Source of the DNA: Ochrobactrum sp. Marseille-Q0166
GTDB taxonomy: Bacteria > Pseudomonadota > Alphaproteobacteria > Rhizobiales > Rhizobiaceae
Direction: 5' to 3'
NCBI RefSeq assembly: GCF_014397025.1
Contig: NZ_JACJUO010000002.1
Span: 788,501 to 852,500, forward strand
DNA length: 64,000 nucleotides
Shown here: positions 27,537 through 36,839 of the stretch, one piece after another
Position numbering within the stretch: the stretch's first letter is position 1
How the letters are laid out: every line of letters starts with the position of its first letter
The notes under the pieces: model-generated
The model's input: only the letters and a program-made list of their open reading frames with translations
Databases searched by the model: none
Told to the model about the DNA's origin: nothing
Made by a program: the position numbers and the translations under genes

Positions 27537-28325
27537 ATGGTCAACACGATGATGAGTTATCGGCTGATCGCGTCCGATATGACGCGGTCGTTGCAGCGCG
27601 TTTCGAAGGAACCGCTGGTCGAGCGAGAAACCGCCTATTACAAAGAGACTATCGGCAAGGTGAAATCCATTGATGATTTCATGTCTGATACCCGGCTTTA
27701 TAACTACGCCATGAAGGCATTCGGCCTGGAAGACATGGCCTATGCCAAGGCTTTCGTTCGCAAGATACTGACCGAAGGCGTCAAAGATGATGACGCCATG
27801 GCGAACAAGCTGACCGACAAGCGGTATAAAGAATTTGCAACGACATTCGATTTTGCAGGCAAAGGTGAAAAAGCCACCGAAAGCACGGCTGCCCAGCAAG
27901 GTGTGATGGATAAATATATCCGTCAGACACTGGAGACCGAGGCCGGCAGCCAGAACGAGGGTGTCCGACTGGCGCTCTATTTCGAGCGCAAAGCATCCAC
28001 CATTACCAATGCATACGAAATCCTTGGTGATAAGGCTTTGCTGACCGTTATGCAGACAACATTTGGCTGGCCCTCGGTGATGTCAAATGCCGACATCGAC
28101 AAGCAGGCCAAGATGATCGAGGCCAAGGTCGATTTCTCGAAAATGTCAGACCCTGACTATGTATCGAAGATGATCTCGCGCTTCACAGCCATGTACGAAA
28201 TGAACAATCCAACCACGAGCAGCCCGGCATCAATCGCCTCGCTGTTGCTCGGTGGCACGTCATCGGTCGGCATATCGTCGAGCATTCTGACCACTTTGCA
28301 GAACTTCAAGCCGGGCGGACGCTGA
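27537..28325 (+). CDS. DUF1217 domain flagellar-locus protein
   Basis: 262 residues, soluble, mostly helical, with no signal peptide. RETAYYKETIGKVKSIDDFMSDTRLYNYAMKAFGLEDM marks the DUF1217 family. This family is found almost only in rhizobial and related flagellar clusters, and its role is undefined. The start at 27537 follows AAAGGGG; the frame reaches back to 27429 but that part lies upstream of the promoter. flgF follows after 3 bp. Confidence 0.82.
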   Translation: MVNTMMSYRLIASDMTRSLQRVSKEPLVERETAYYKETIGKVKSIDDFMSDTRLYNYAMKAFGLEDMAYAKAFVRKILTEGVKDDDAMANKLTDKRYKEFATTFDFAGKGEKATESTAAQQGVMDKYIRQTLETEAGSQNEGVRLALYFERKASTITNAYEILGDKALLTVMQTTFGWPSVMSNADIDKQAKMIEAKVDFSKMSDPDYVSKMISRFTAMYEMNNPTTSSPASIASLLLGGTSSVGISSSILTTLQNFKPGGR

Positions 28326-28328
28326 TCG

Positions 28329-29060
28329 ATGCAGAATAATTCCATCTATGTAGGCCTGTCTTCCCTCGTCACACTTGAACGGCGGATGGATGCCATTGCG
28401 CATAATGTGGCAAATATTTCGACGCCGGGCTTTCGCGGCGAAGGCACGAAATTCAATACAATCGTCTCGAACAAGGCCAGCGAAGACGTAAACTTCGCGA
28501 CGGCAGGCAAGAGCTATATTCGCACAGAAGCAGGCTCAATGCTGGAAACCGGCAATCCTTTTGATGTCGCCGTTAAAGGCGATGCCTGGATGTCGGTCAG
28601 CACCCCGCAGGGTGTTGTCTATACCCGCGACGGCCGTATGAAGATGATGCCGACCGGCGAACTTGTGTCTGTCACAGGCAATTCGGTTCTGGATGTGGGC
28701 GGTGCGCCTATCGTTCTCAATCCGGATGGCGGTGCGCCGAAGATTTCCAGTGACGGTGCGGTCTACCAGAACGGCGCACAGATCGGTGCGATTGGCCTGT
28801 TCTCGATCCCGGCAGATGCTGATCTCAGCTATGCAGGCAATTCCGGTGTCGTGCCAAGCAAGCCTGCACAGGCTGTCGTTGACGATATGAGTGTCGGCGT
28901 TGTGCAGGGGATGATCGAAGGTTCCAATGTTGATGGCATGACGGAAATGACCCGTCTGATCAGCATCAGCCGGGCTTTTGAGCAGGTCAATAATCTGCTT
29001 TCACAACAGGAAAGCACGGTGGCTGAAGCCATCAGGACGCTGGGCTCCAAAAACGGATGA
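28329..29060 (+). CDS. flgF: Flagellar proximal rod protein FlgF
   Basis: 243 residues. The N-terminal rod motif (LERRMDAIAHNVANISTPGFRGE) and the C-terminal ISRAFEQVNNLLSQQESTVAEAIRTLG form the coiled coil shared by axial proteins. VYTRDGRMKMMPTGELV is the FlgF/FlgG-type central part. Exported through the flagellar type III apparatus without a cleaved signal. Overlaps fliI by 4 bp. Confidence 0.95.
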   Translation: MQNNSIYVGLSSLVTLERRMDAIAHNVANISTPGFRGEGTKFNTIVSNKASEDVNFATAGKSYIRTEAGSMLETGNPFDVAVKGDAWMSVSTPQGVVYTRDGRMKMMPTGELVSVTGNSVLDVGGAPIVLNPDGGAPKISSDGAVYQNGAQIGAIGLFSIPADADLSYAGNSGVVPSKPAQAVVDDMSVGVVQGMIEGSNVDGMTEMTRLISISRAFEQVNNLLSQQESTVAEAIRTLGSKNG

Positions 29061-30406
29061 CGCCTGATTTACCGCTCGCGCGGCTCGCCGCCTTTGCACG
29101 CCAACAATCGATAGCGCCAAAGTCTCTGACGGGTATTGGCGGTACGGTGAGCGATGTGTCGCGTTCGGCGATTGCGGTACGGGGTCTGTCACGCAATGCG
29201 CGTTTGGGTGATGCGGTGGCTATCCGTGCCGACAGTGGTCAGAGCCTAGCCGAGATCATTCGTGTGGCTGATCATCAGGTGCTCGTGAAGCCTTTTGATG
29301 ATCGCATAATTCCATCACTTGGCGCCGCTGTTTTTGAAGAAGGGCCGCTTCGCATTCGACCTGCGCCAGAATGGCGTGGTCGGGTCATCAATGCATTGGG
29401 CGAGGCGGTGGATGGAAAAGGCGCACTGCAACCCGGTTTGCGCCCCATGGCATCGGAAAACCTTGCACCAGCCGCCTTGCGACGCGCACGCGTGGATCGC
29501 GGATTGCGGACCGGTGTCAATGTAATCGATATTTTCACGCCGCTTTGTTTTGGGCAACGTATCGGCATTTTTGCAGGCTCAGGTGTTGGCAAATCCACCT
29601 TGCTCGCCATGATGACCCGCGCTGCCGATTTCGATACCGTCGTTCTGGCGCTGACCGGTGAACGCGGTCGCGAAGTGCGCGAGATGCTCGAAGAGACCAT
29701 GGCGGGGCATCTCGATAAAACGGTAACGGTGGTTGCGACGGGCGACGAAAGCCCCATGATGCGCCGCCTTGCTCCCAATACAGCAACCGCGATTGCCGAA
29801 TATTTCCGCGATCTTGGACAGAATGTCCTGCTGATTGTGGATTCTGTCACACGCTTTGCCCATGCTGCGCGCGAGGTGGCTATTGCTGCGGAAGAGCCAC
29901 CGGTATCGCGGGGTTATCCGCCAAGCGTGTTCAGTCAGTTACCGCGTTTGCTTGAGCGCGCCGGCCCCGGCATAACCGAGGCGGGTGGCAGTATCACGGG
30001 TATTTATTCGGTGCTGGTGGATGGCGACGATCACAATGATCCAGTCTCCGATACCATTCGCGGTACGCTCGATGGGCATATTGTTCTTGATCGCGCAATT
30101 GCGGCTCAGGGACGTTTTCCGGCAGTCGATATTCCTGCATCGGTTTCACGTCTGGCAAAACATAACTGGACGCCAGAACAGCGCAAACTTGCCACTCAGC
30201 TGCGCAGTATGGTTGCCCATTTTGAAGAGACGCGCGATCTGCGTGCGATTGGCGCCTATCAGAAGGGCAATGACGGATTGCTGGATCAGGCTGTCGATTT
30301 TGTTCCGCGCATTTATGATGCGCTGCAGCAGTCGCCCGAGACAGGACTGTCGGCTGACCCCTATCACGATCTTGCCGCGGCACTGCGCGGGGAAAAACAG
30401 GTATGA
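29057..30406 (+). CDS. fliI: Flagellum-specific ATPase FliI
   Basis: 449 residues of the F1-beta-like export ATPase. Walker A AGSGVGKST is at about 173-181, Walker B NVLLIVDSVTRFA at about 255, and the catalytic Glu region is GERGREVREMLEE. It energises substrate unfolding and delivery at the export gate with FliH and FliJ. It overlaps flgF and the next gene by 4 bp each. Confidence 0.96.
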   Translation: MTPDLPLARLAAFARQQSIAPKSLTGIGGTVSDVSRSAIAVRGLSRNARLGDAVAIRADSGQSLAEIIRVADHQVLVKPFDDRIIPSLGAAVFEEGPLRIRPAPEWRGRVINALGEAVDGKGALQPGLRPMASENLAPAALRRARVDRGLRTGVNVIDIFTPLCFGQRIGIFAGSGVGKSTLLAMMTRAADFDTVVLALTGERGREVREMLEETMAGHLDKTVTVVATGDESPMMRRLAPNTATAIAEYFRDLGQNVLLIVDSVTRFAHAAREVAIAAEEPPVSRGYPPSVFSQLPRLLERAGPGITEAGGSITGIYSVLVDGDDHNDPVSDTIRGTLDGHIVLDRAIAAQGRFPAVDIPASVSRLAKHNWTPEQRKLATQLRSMVAHFEETRDLRAIGAYQKGNDGLLDQAVDFVPRIYDALQQSPETGLSADPYHDLAAALRGEKQV

Positions 30407-31017
30407 AGAACATGAAGACGGGTTCGCGCAAAACCATGGAAGAGGCCATTCTCGCTGATCTGGCAGCAGAGGTGGAAGCTGCGACTGTGAGCGAAACCAA
30501 AAAGCCGCAAAGTCAGGTTGATCGCTATCTCAAGATTGCAGCAATCACACTTGCTGTTGGCTGTGCAATGCTTCCCTTCGTCACCTATTTGCAACGTGTC
30601 GATCTGAGCCCGGATAAGAAGGCCGACAGCAAAATTGTTGATCCGCTGGACCGCTCCGAGCAGAAGACTGTGCGTCACTTTCCGTCCTTCCGCCCGAATG
30701 ATCAGGTCGCCCCGAGTGAGGATATCGACGCCACCACGACTGGTTCGGTCATGTCGAACGGCAAAGGCTTGCCGGGAACAGGCGCGGGTAATGGCGGTGA
30801 AGGCGGCGAGGGGCAGGCATTGCCAAAGCCGGTATTCGCATTGCGCGAAGTGGTCGGCGGTATGGCGATGATCGAAGATACGTCGGGCTATTGGTTCGTC
30901 GAAAAGGGATCGCTCCTGCCCGACGGCAGCCATCTGGTTTCTATCGGTCGCGGCAATCAGGCCGGTACGTGGAAGCTGACGACATCATCCGGCGATGTGA
31001 TTGAAATGCGTAGATGA
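30403..31017 (+). CDS. Flagellar operon membrane protein of unknown function
   Basis: 204 residues: a cytoplasmic N-terminus (about 1-45, acidic), one membrane helix (YLKIAAITLAVGCAMLPFV), then a Gly-rich linker (GTGAGNGGEGGEGQ) and a compact C-terminal domain (about 140-204). The latter contains GGMAMIEDTSGYWFVEKGSLLPDG. Translationally coupled to fliI. Orthologues appear in rhizobial flagellar clusters as hypothetical proteins; a periplasmic structural role is likely. Confidence 0.75.
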   Translation: MKNMKTGSRKTMEEAILADLAAEVEAATVSETKKPQSQVDRYLKIAAITLAVGCAMLPFVTYLQRVDLSPDKKADSKIVDPLDRSEQKTVRHFPSFRPNDQVAPSEDIDATTTGSVMSNGKGLPGTGAGNGGEGGEGQALPKPVFALREVVGGMAMIEDTSGYWFVEKGSLLPDGSHLVSIGRGNQAGTWKLTTSSGDVIEMRR

Positions 31018-31183
31018 GGCTATGAGCCGGCCTTTTTGAAGCTTGTGTCAGTCCGGCTTGCAAACAGTTTTGTTCATTTTTCGGAATCAAAATCACTACT
31101 AATATAAGTATCTGATTTAAATATATTTTATGAGCGTTATCCGCATGTTGGAATGCTCTGCTTTTGTTAAACCTTGGTCCACG

Positions 31184-31214
31184 CAAGCTTGACGCAAGTT
31201 CCGGCCTTTAGGTT
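31184..31214 (+). promoter_or_regulatory. FtcR-like promoter of the flgB operon
   Basis: Half-site CAAGCTT, 4 bp, half-site CAAGTTC, 7 bp, then TAGGTT, 27 bp before the flgB ATG. Each half-site is preceded by ACG, so the direct repeat is about 9 bp long at 11-bp period. The AT-rich DNA upstream (31060-31150) may be an UP-like or spacer region. Confidence 0.65.
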
Positions 31215-31240
31215 AACGAACTATAAAGGCGGGATACTCA

Positions 31241-31621
31241 ATGAGCTCCATTCATCTTTTCGATTTGGCTGCAAGGCAGGCGCAGTGGTTGTCGGTACGA
31301 CAGGCCACCGTTGCGGGCAATGTCGCCAATGCGAATACGCCGGATTTCCGGGCGCGCGACGTTCAGCCCTTTGCTGATGTGCTGGACAAGACCCAGCTCA
31401 CCATGGCTGCGACAAACCCGCAGCATCTGGAAGTCGAGGCGAATGGCATCGCAGGCGCCCGGCTGCGCCCGGAAGATATCACCGAGCAGACCCATTCGGG
31501 CAATACGGTCGATGTCGAGCGGGAAATGATGAAGGCGGGCGAGATCTCGCGTGAGTATTCGCTCAACACCAGCATCGTCAAAGCGTTTCACCGCATGATG
31601 CTGTCTGTGGCGAAAGGGTAA
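31241..31621 (+). CDS. flgB: Flagellar proximal rod protein FlgB
   Basis: 126 residues. The N-terminal axial motif is RQATVAGNVANANTPDFRARDVQPF and the C-terminal helix is YSLNTSIVKAFHRMMLSVAKG. First gene of a run of eleven same-strand genes to fliP. Secreted by the flagellar type III system and placed at the base of the rod on FliE. Confidence 0.95.
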   Translation: MSSIHLFDLAARQAQWLSVRQATVAGNVANANTPDFRARDVQPFADVLDKTQLTMAATNPQHLEVEANGIAGARLRPEDITEQTHSGNTVDVEREMMKAGEISREYSLNTSIVKAFHRMMLSVAKG

Positions 31622-31624
31622 GCC

Positions 31625-32044
31625 ATGTCGGATGCCTTGCAAAATACCCTCAAGATTGCAGCGTCGGGGCTTTCGGCTCAGTCGACCCGTTTACGCATCG
31701 TTTCTGAAAACCTCGCCAATGCGCAGGCGACGGCCAAGACTGCCGATGCCGATCCTTACCGCCGCAAGACTGTATCCTTTCGCACGGAAGTGGAGCAGGG
31801 TACGGGCGCTGCCGAAGTGAGGGTTGCAGAAGTTGGCAAGGATACGTCGGCCTTTATCGAACAATATGACCCAAGCCATCCGGCAGCGGATGCGCGTGGC
31901 TATGTGAAATATCCAAACGTCAATATGGTCGTCGAAATGGCGGACATGCGTGAAGCCAACCGTTCTTATGAAGCCAATTTGCAGGTCGTCAAACAAGCCC
32001 GCGAGCTGATTTCAATGACCATCGATCTCCTGAGGAGCACATAA
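31625..32044 (+). CDS. flgC: Flagellar proximal rod protein FlgC
   Basis: 139 residues. [23 protein letters not shown] at the start and the C-terminal [35 protein letters not shown] are diagnostic for FlgC. Its stop codon shares a base with the fliE start (TAATG), giving coupled translation. Confidence 0.96.
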   Translation: MSDALQNTLKIAASGLSAQSTRLRIVSENLANAQATAKTADADPYRRKTVSFRTEVEQGTGAAEVRVAEVGKDTSAFIEQYDPSHPAADARGYVKYPNVNMVVEMADMREANRSYEANLQVVKQARELISMTIDLLRST

Positions 32045-32379
32045 TGTACGACTCAATCATGAGTGTTTCGGCGCGCAACGCCCTGTCGCGTCTTTCTGAA
32101 ACGGTTGCTGAAAAGAGCGTTGGCTCGACCTCGGCTCCGCAGGCTATTCCTACGACGCCCGGCGCTTCCTTCGGGGAAGTGCTGTCGCAGATGACGGATT
32201 CTGTCGGTCAGAAGCTGCAGGCAGCGGAAGCCAACTCGATCCAGGGCATCAAAGGCGATGCGCCGCTGCGTGATGTGGTCAGTTCCGTCATGGAGGCCGA
32301 GCAGTCGCTTCAGACGGCAATCGCGATCCGCGACAAGATCGTGCAGGCCTATCTCGAAATCAGCCGTATGCCGGTCTGA
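32044..32379 (+). CDS. fliE: Flagellar hook-basal body protein FliE
   Basis: 111 residues. The conserved C-terminal part [32 protein letters not shown] links the MS ring and export gate to the FlgB rod. [21 protein letters not shown] forms the middle helix. Confidence 0.95.
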   Translation: MYDSIMSVSARNALSRLSETVAEKSVGSTSAPQAIPTTPGASFGEVLSQMTDSVGQKLQAAEANSIQGIKGDAPLRDVVSSVMEAEQSLQTAIAIRDKIVQAYLEISRMPV

Positions 32380-32405
32380 GTGCTCTCACTGAATAAGGAC
32401 CCGCT

Positions 32406-33194
32406 ATGAAAGCCCTGACGATTGCCGCAACCGGTATGAACGCCCAGCAGCTCAATCTGGAAGTGATTGCCAACAACATCGCCAATATCAATACGACAGG
32501 CTTCAAGCGTGCCCGCGCCGAGTTTTCCGATCTTCTCTATCAATCGGAACGGACCGCAGGTGTGCCCAATCAGGCCAATCAGGCAATCGTTCCAGAAGGC
32601 GCGCTGGTCGGACTTGGTGTTCAGACAGCGGCAGTGCGCAATCTCCATATTCAGGGCAGCTTCAATCAAACCGGCAATCCCTATGACGTGGCGCTGACGG
32701 GTCGCGGCTGGTTCCAGATCCAGAGCCCAACGGGCGAAACGCTTTACACGCGCGCTGGCGCATTCAACAAGAATGCCGATGGCCAGCTGGTAACGCTTGA
32801 TGGCAATCCGGTTGAGCCTGCGATCACTGTCCCGCCTGACGCTATCGAGGTGACAATTACAGAGACAGGGCAGGTTTTTGCGAAATTACAGGATCAGGTC
32901 AATCAGGTCGATCTCGGCCAGTTGACGCTCGCCAACTTCACCAACGAAGCGGGTCTCGAGCCACTGGGCGGAAATCTCTATCGTGAAACGGAAGCCTCTG
33001 GTGGTCCGCTGGTCGGCGTCCCGGGTGATCCGGGCTATGGCGCGATAAAGCAGGGTTATCTCGAAGCATCAAACGTAGATCCGGTGAAGGAAATCACTGA
33101 TCTGATTACGGCACAGCGTGCCTATGAAATGAACTCCAAGGTCATTCAGGCAGCTGATGAAATGGCCGCGACTGTATCGAAAAATATGCGCTAA
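32406..33194 (+). CDS. flgG: Flagellar distal rod protein FlgG
   Basis: 262 residues. The start [38 protein letters not shown] and the end [25 protein letters not shown] are typical of FlgG, as is [24 protein letters not shown]. The length equals the family norm. Forms the distal rod through the P- and L-rings. Confidence 0.97.
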   Translation: MKALTIAATGMNAQQLNLEVIANNIANINTTGFKRARAEFSDLLYQSERTAGVPNQANQAIVPEGALVGLGVQTAAVRNLHIQGSFNQTGNPYDVALTGRGWFQIQSPTGETLYTRAGAFNKNADGQLVTLDGNPVEPAITVPPDAIEVTITETGQVFAKLQDQVNQVDLGQLTLANFTNEAGLEPLGGNLYRETEASGGPLVGVPGDPGYGAIKQGYLEASNVDPVKEITDLITAQRAYEMNSKVIQAADEMAATVSKNMR

Positions 33195-33220
33195 AGCATT
33201 AGAAATGCTTTCTTTTATTT
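33193..33220 (+). terminator. Weak terminator-like hairpin after flgG
   Basis: AAAGCATT/AATGCTTT around a 3-nt loop, followed by a T-rich tail, overlapping the flgG stop. It lies inside the flgB-fliP run and would only partially reduce flgA and downstream expression. Confidence 0.5.
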
Positions 33221-33232
33221 CTACGCACATCT

Positions 33233-33269
33233 TGGCCCGAAAACCGTTTCCCACTTTTCGGGATGTGCT
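33233..33269. repeat. Intergenic mosaic repeat (RIME-like), copy C
   Basis: ACGCACATCTTGGCCCGAAAA..TTTTCGGGATGTGCT repeats the unit at 3374-3424, ending just before the flgA start. GC to AC/GT changes on both arms keep the pairing (GCGCATC became GCACATC), a sign of selection on the folded form. Confidence 0.75.
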
Positions 33270-33278
33270 CCAACGGTG

Positions 33279-33782
33279 ATGACGATGAGTTATGCGAAAG
33301 CAATTTTCCGCAAAACAAGGCTGGCAGTCGCTGCCGGCCTTCTGCTGTCCGCAGGAATGGGGTCTGCGACCACAGGCGTAAGCGCTGCCGACCGCATCGC
33401 TTTTGTCGTGCCTTCCGCAACCGTTTATCCCGGTCAGATCGTGAGCGATACAGCACTTCTGGAAAAGCAGTTCTTCATCAGCGCACCGGCTGCAAGCCAG
33501 TATGTGCTGTCGCAGGATCAGGCAGCAGGCAAGGTGGCACGCAAGACGCTGCTTCCCGGCAAGCCGATTCTCGTATCTGCGCTTGGCGAGCCATCGCTGG
33601 TCAAGCGAGGTGTGCCGGCTCCGTTGTTTTTCACGTCTGGTGCGCTTGTGATCACGGCTATGGGCACACCGCTTGAATCGGGTGCCGCTGGCGACTTTAT
33701 CAAAATCCGCAATATCGACAGTGGCGTTATCGTTTCAGGCACCGTGCTTGCCGATGGCCGTATTCAGGTGGGGATGCAGTGA
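33279..33782 (+). CDS. flgA: Flagellar P-ring assembly chaperone FlgA
   Basis: 167 residues with a signal peptide (RLAVAAGLLLSAGMGSA, cut near VSAADR) and the SAF/antifreeze-like beta-clip domain in the C-terminal half (KTLLPGKPILVSAL..GDFIKIRNIDSGVIVSGTV). Periplasmic helper for polymerisation of FlgI. Start uncertain among GTG 33276, ATG 33279 and ATG 33285. Overlaps flgI by 4 bp. Confidence 0.93.
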   Translation: MTMSYAKAIFRKTRLAVAAGLLLSAGMGSATTGVSAADRIAFVVPSATVYPGQIVSDTALLEKQFFISAPAASQYVLSQDQAAGKVARKTLLPGKPILVSALGEPSLVKRGVPAPLFFTSGALVITAMGTPLESGAAGDFIKIRNIDSGVIVSGTVLADGRIQVGMQ

Positions 33783-35008
33783 GAAAAGCACGCGCAGCCC
33801 TGATTGCCCTTCTGGCCATTGCGATGCAGCCTGTCTCTGGCTTCGCAGATGAACCTTCCAAGAATGTACGCGAGTTCGGTTCTGCTGTGAATGCTGATGC
33901 GGATTGGTTGGGTTCAGGCGGAGACCCATCAAAAATGACCTATGCAGAGCTTGGTCGCGGGAGTGCAGTCGCACGCCTGAAAGATATAGCAACAATCCAG
34001 GGCGTTCGCGAAAATCAACTGGTTGGTTATGGTCTGGTTATAGGGCTTAATGGGACTGGGGATAGTCTGAGAAACTCGCCTTTTACTGAACAGTCTATGC
34101 GCGCCATGCTTGAAAATCTTGGCATTAACGCACCGCGTAACTCCACACGGGCAAAGAATACGGCAGCAGTTATTGTTACAGCAAATATGGTTCCGTTCGC
34201 TGGTGCAGGATCGCGGATCGATGTGACGGTTTCTTCGATAGGCGATGCTACATCTTTGCAGGGGGGGACGCTGGTTATGACACCCCTACAGGGTGCCGAC
34301 GGGGAGGTCTATGCTGTAGCGCAAGGCAATATGATTGTATCTGGCTTCTCCGCAGAAGGTCAGGCAGCAAGCGTTGTGCAGGGTGTACCTACATCCGGAA
34401 GAATCCCTAATGGTGCGCTGGTTGAGCGTGAGGTGCCAGGATCCTTTGGAAAAGAAGTTGAAATGGTCGTGGAACTTCGCGAACCGGACTTCACAACGGC
34501 TGTACGTGCTGCCGATACAATCAACGTTTATGCCAAGCGCCGTTATGGGCGTGGCGTCGCTGTTGCGCGTGATGCGAAGACCATTCGGCTTCAGCGTCCG
34601 AAGAACGTGCCTGCCGCTCGCTTCCTTGCAGAGCTGGAAGGTTTGCCCATCACGACGGATGAAGTTGCGCGCGTCGTCGTGGACGAACGCACTGGCACGG
34701 TCGTCATTGGCGACAAAGTACGAATTTCAAAAGTTGCGATCAGTCATGGCAGTTTGACCGTTAGGGTTACTGAGACGCCGATGGTCGTCCAACCCAATCC
34801 GTTCAGTTATGGCGAAACCGAAGTAGAGCCCAATACCGAAATTGCGGTTAATCAGGCAGATGCCAAGATTGGTATTCTTACAGGCGCAAATCTGGAAAAC
34901 TTGGTCAAAGGCCTCAACCAAATGGGTGTAAAGCCCAACGGAATTATTGCGATCTTGCAGGCTATTAAAACGTCTGGTGCTCTTCATGCGGAATTGGTGG
35001 TGCAGTGA
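33779..35008 (+). CDS. flgI: Flagellar P-ring protein FlgI
   Basis: 409 residues starting with GTG at the flgA stop overlap. Signal peptide to about residue 23 (VSGFA|DEP). Conserved parts are IQGVRENQLVGYGLVIGLNGTGDS, NTAAVIVTANMVPFAGAGSRIDVTVSSIGDATSLQGG and the C-terminal LVKGLNQMGVKPNGIIAILQAIKTSGALHAELVV. It forms the periplasmic bushing around the rod. Confidence 0.96.
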   Translation: MRKARAALIALLAIAMQPVSGFADEPSKNVREFGSAVNADADWLGSGGDPSKMTYAELGRGSAVARLKDIATIQGVRENQLVGYGLVIGLNGTGDSLRNSPFTEQSMRAMLENLGINAPRNSTRAKNTAAVIVTANMVPFAGAGSRIDVTVSSIGDATSLQGGTLVMTPLQGADGEVYAVAQGNMIVSGFSAEGQAASVVQGVPTSGRIPNGALVEREVPGSFGKEVEMVVELREPDFTTAVRAADTINVYAKRRYGRGVAVARDAKTIRLQRPKNVPAARFLAELEGLPITTDEVARVVVDERTGTVVIGDKVRISKVAISHGSLTVRVTETPMVVQPNPFSYGETEVEPNTEIAVNQADAKIGILTGANLENLVKGLNQMGVKPNGIIAILQAIKTSGALHAELVVQ

Positions 35009-35010
35009 CC

Positions 35011-35610
35011 ATGAATGAAATTATCATACGTTTTGGTCTGTTCGTTTCCAGCCTGTTGATCACAGCCCCCCCGTGTTTTGCACAACAACCACTGCCGTTG
35101 CCACCCGGTACGACACCTTCGGCGGCTACACAGCAGTTGGCAACTTCTGCGCCAATCGGCAACCTTGATGAAATTCGCAAATTCTGCGGAAATATCGACG
35201 ATCAGGCCGCTGATGCTCGCTATTCTTTACAGGCCAAGCAACTTACTGATCTCAAGGCTGACGTTGAAGAGCGTATGCGCGCACTGGAAGCCAAGCGCAA
35301 AGAATATGAGATGTGGCTGAAGCGCCGCGACGAGTTCGTGAACAAGGCGCAGGATTCACTTGTCGATATCATCTCCAAAATGAAGCCTGATGCAGCTGCG
35401 GCACAGATGACGCTGATCGGCGATGAAGCGGCGGCAGCTTTGATACTCAAGCTCAATCCGCGTGTTTCGAGCATCATTCTCAATGAAATGCCACCCGAAA
35501 AGGCAGCCAAGCTTGCACGGGTCATTGTTGGCTCGCAGCGTACGACCGCAACTCTGCCGCCCATTAGGGAGCAGCGCGCGCAGGCGGAAACCGGAAAATC
35601 TGTGCAATGA
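35011..35610 (+). CDS. motE: MotE-like periplasmic chaperone of the motor
   Basis: 199 residues with a signal peptide (LFVSSLLITAPPCFAQ), a Pro-rich linker, a coiled coil (about 75-115, AKQLTDLKADVEERMRALEAKRKEYEMWLKRRDEF) and a C-terminal MgtE-N-like module (MKPDAAAAQMTLIGDEAAAALILKLNPRVSSIILNEMPPEKAAKL). The position between flgI and flgH is that of Sinorhizobium motE, whose product folds and stabilises MotC. Cys residues near the mature start could form an intersubunit disulfide. The alternative start is GTG 35005, overlapping flgI. Confidence 0.85.
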   Translation: MNEIIIRFGLFVSSLLITAPPCFAQQPLPLPPGTTPSAATQQLATSAPIGNLDEIRKFCGNIDDQAADARYSLQAKQLTDLKADVEERMRALEAKRKEYEMWLKRRDEFVNKAQDSLVDIISKMKPDAAAAQMTLIGDEAAAALILKLNPRVSSIILNEMPPEKAAKLARVIVGSQRTTATLPPIREQRAQAETGKSVQ

Positions 35611-36335
35611 CGAAAAGCATGAACAAAGCGCTCTTTGTAGTAATAACCCTGACACTTTTAGCTGGCTGTGCCACGAAGCCGGAAGAAATTGGCCGCACGC
35701 CAGATCTTTCACCTGTCGCCGCCAATCTCGGTGTCCAGAACAATCCGCAATATAGCGGCTATCCTGTCCGCCCAAGCAAGGCATCCTATTCGCTTTGGAA
35801 TCAGCGTTCGACCAATTTCTTCAAAGATCCGCGTGCACAGGAGCCGGGCGATGTTCTGACAGTCATAATCTCGATTAATGACCGTGCGAACATGGATAAT
35901 AAGACGGATCGTGAACGCGTGTCGAAAGGGCTTTACGGCGGCGGAGCGTCTTTTGATACCAGCAGCCTTTCTGGCTCGTTTGGCGGCGGCTCTATGGATG
36001 CTTCCGTCAACACCCGTTCCAATAGTGCGTCGAAAGGCAAGGGTACAATCGAACGCAGCGAAGATATTCGCCTTCAGATCGCTGCCATTGTTACGGACAC
36101 GCTGCCCAACGGAAACTTAATTATCAAAGGCTCGCAGGAAGTCCGTGTTAACAATGAGCTGCGTGTTTTAAACGTTGTTGGTGTCGTTCGGCCGCGCGAT
36201 ATTTCAGGTTATAACACCATCTCCTATGACAAAATCGCCGAGGCGCGTATTTCTTACGGTGGACGCGGTCGACTGAGCGAAATTCAGCAGCCGCCTTACG
36301 GCCAGCAGATTCTCGATCAGATTTCTCCGTTCTGA
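35607..36335 (+). CDS. flgH: Flagellar L-ring lipoprotein FlgH
   Basis: 242 residues. The lipobox LLAGC gives an N-terminal lipid anchor near residue 21. SLWNQRSTNFFKDPRAQEPGDVLTVII and the C-terminal VLNVVGVVRPRDISGYNTISYDKIAEARISYGGRG are diagnostic. It forms the outer-membrane ring. The start overlaps motE by 4 bp; an internal ATG at 35619 is possible. Confidence 0.96.
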   Translation: MTKSMNKALFVVITLTLLAGCATKPEEIGRTPDLSPVAANLGVQNNPQYSGYPVRPSKASYSLWNQRSTNFFKDPRAQEPGDVLTVIISINDRANMDNKTDRERVSKGLYGGGASFDTSSLSGSFGGGSMDASVNTRSNSASKGKGTIERSEDIRLQIAAIVTDTLPNGNLIIKGSQEVRVNNELRVLNVVGVVRPRDISGYNTISYDKIAEARISYGGRGRLSEIQQPPYGQQILDQISPF

Positions 36336-36347
36336 AGTTGAGCAGGT

Positions 36348-36839
36348 ATGAGCGATACGGCAATCGATAAGGACGGCAAGGCAAAAGGCTCTATCGCGGG
36401 TCTGTTGGGCGCTGTTGCAGTTCTGACCGCAATCGCTGGCGGTGGCGGATGGTATCTGGGTGGCGTTATCTCCGCTGACCAGCAAGCCGCAGTTAAATCC
36501 ACGACGAAGGAAGACAAGCCAAAACAGGGTGATTTTGAATCGCGCTCCATTGGCGCAGTCATCCCTTTGCAGCCAATTGTAACCAATCTTGGCATTCCGC
36601 AGACCACATGGGTCAGGCTTGAAGCAGCGCTTGTCGCAAAGCCGGGCCGTGAAATTCCGCCCGCAGTTGCTGCAAGTGTTGGCGATGATTTCATGAGTTT
36701 CCTGCGTAGCGTCAATCTCATGCAATTGCAGGGCGCTGCTGGCTTGGCTTATCTGCGTGCCGATCTTGAAGAGCGTGCGCGGATGCGTTCGGAAGGCGCG
36801 GTCGACCGCGTTTTCATTTCGACGCTGGTAGTAGAATGA
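36348..36839 (+). CDS. fliL: Flagellar basal-body-associated protein FliL
   Basis: 163 residues: a short cytoplasmic tail, one membrane helix (about 15-37, Gly-rich IAGLLGAVAVLTAIAGGGGWYLG) and a periplasmic domain ending RVFISTLVVE. FliL surrounds the stator and supports torque. Overlaps fliP by 4 bp. Confidence 0.93.
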   Translation: MSDTAIDKDGKAKGSIAGLLGAVAVLTAIAGGGGWYLGGVISADQQAAVKSTTKEDKPKQGDFESRSIGAVIPLQPIVTNLGIPQTTWVRLEAALVAKPGREIPPAVAASVGDDFMSFLRSVNLMQLQGAAGLAYLRADLEERARMRSEGAVDRVFISTLVVE

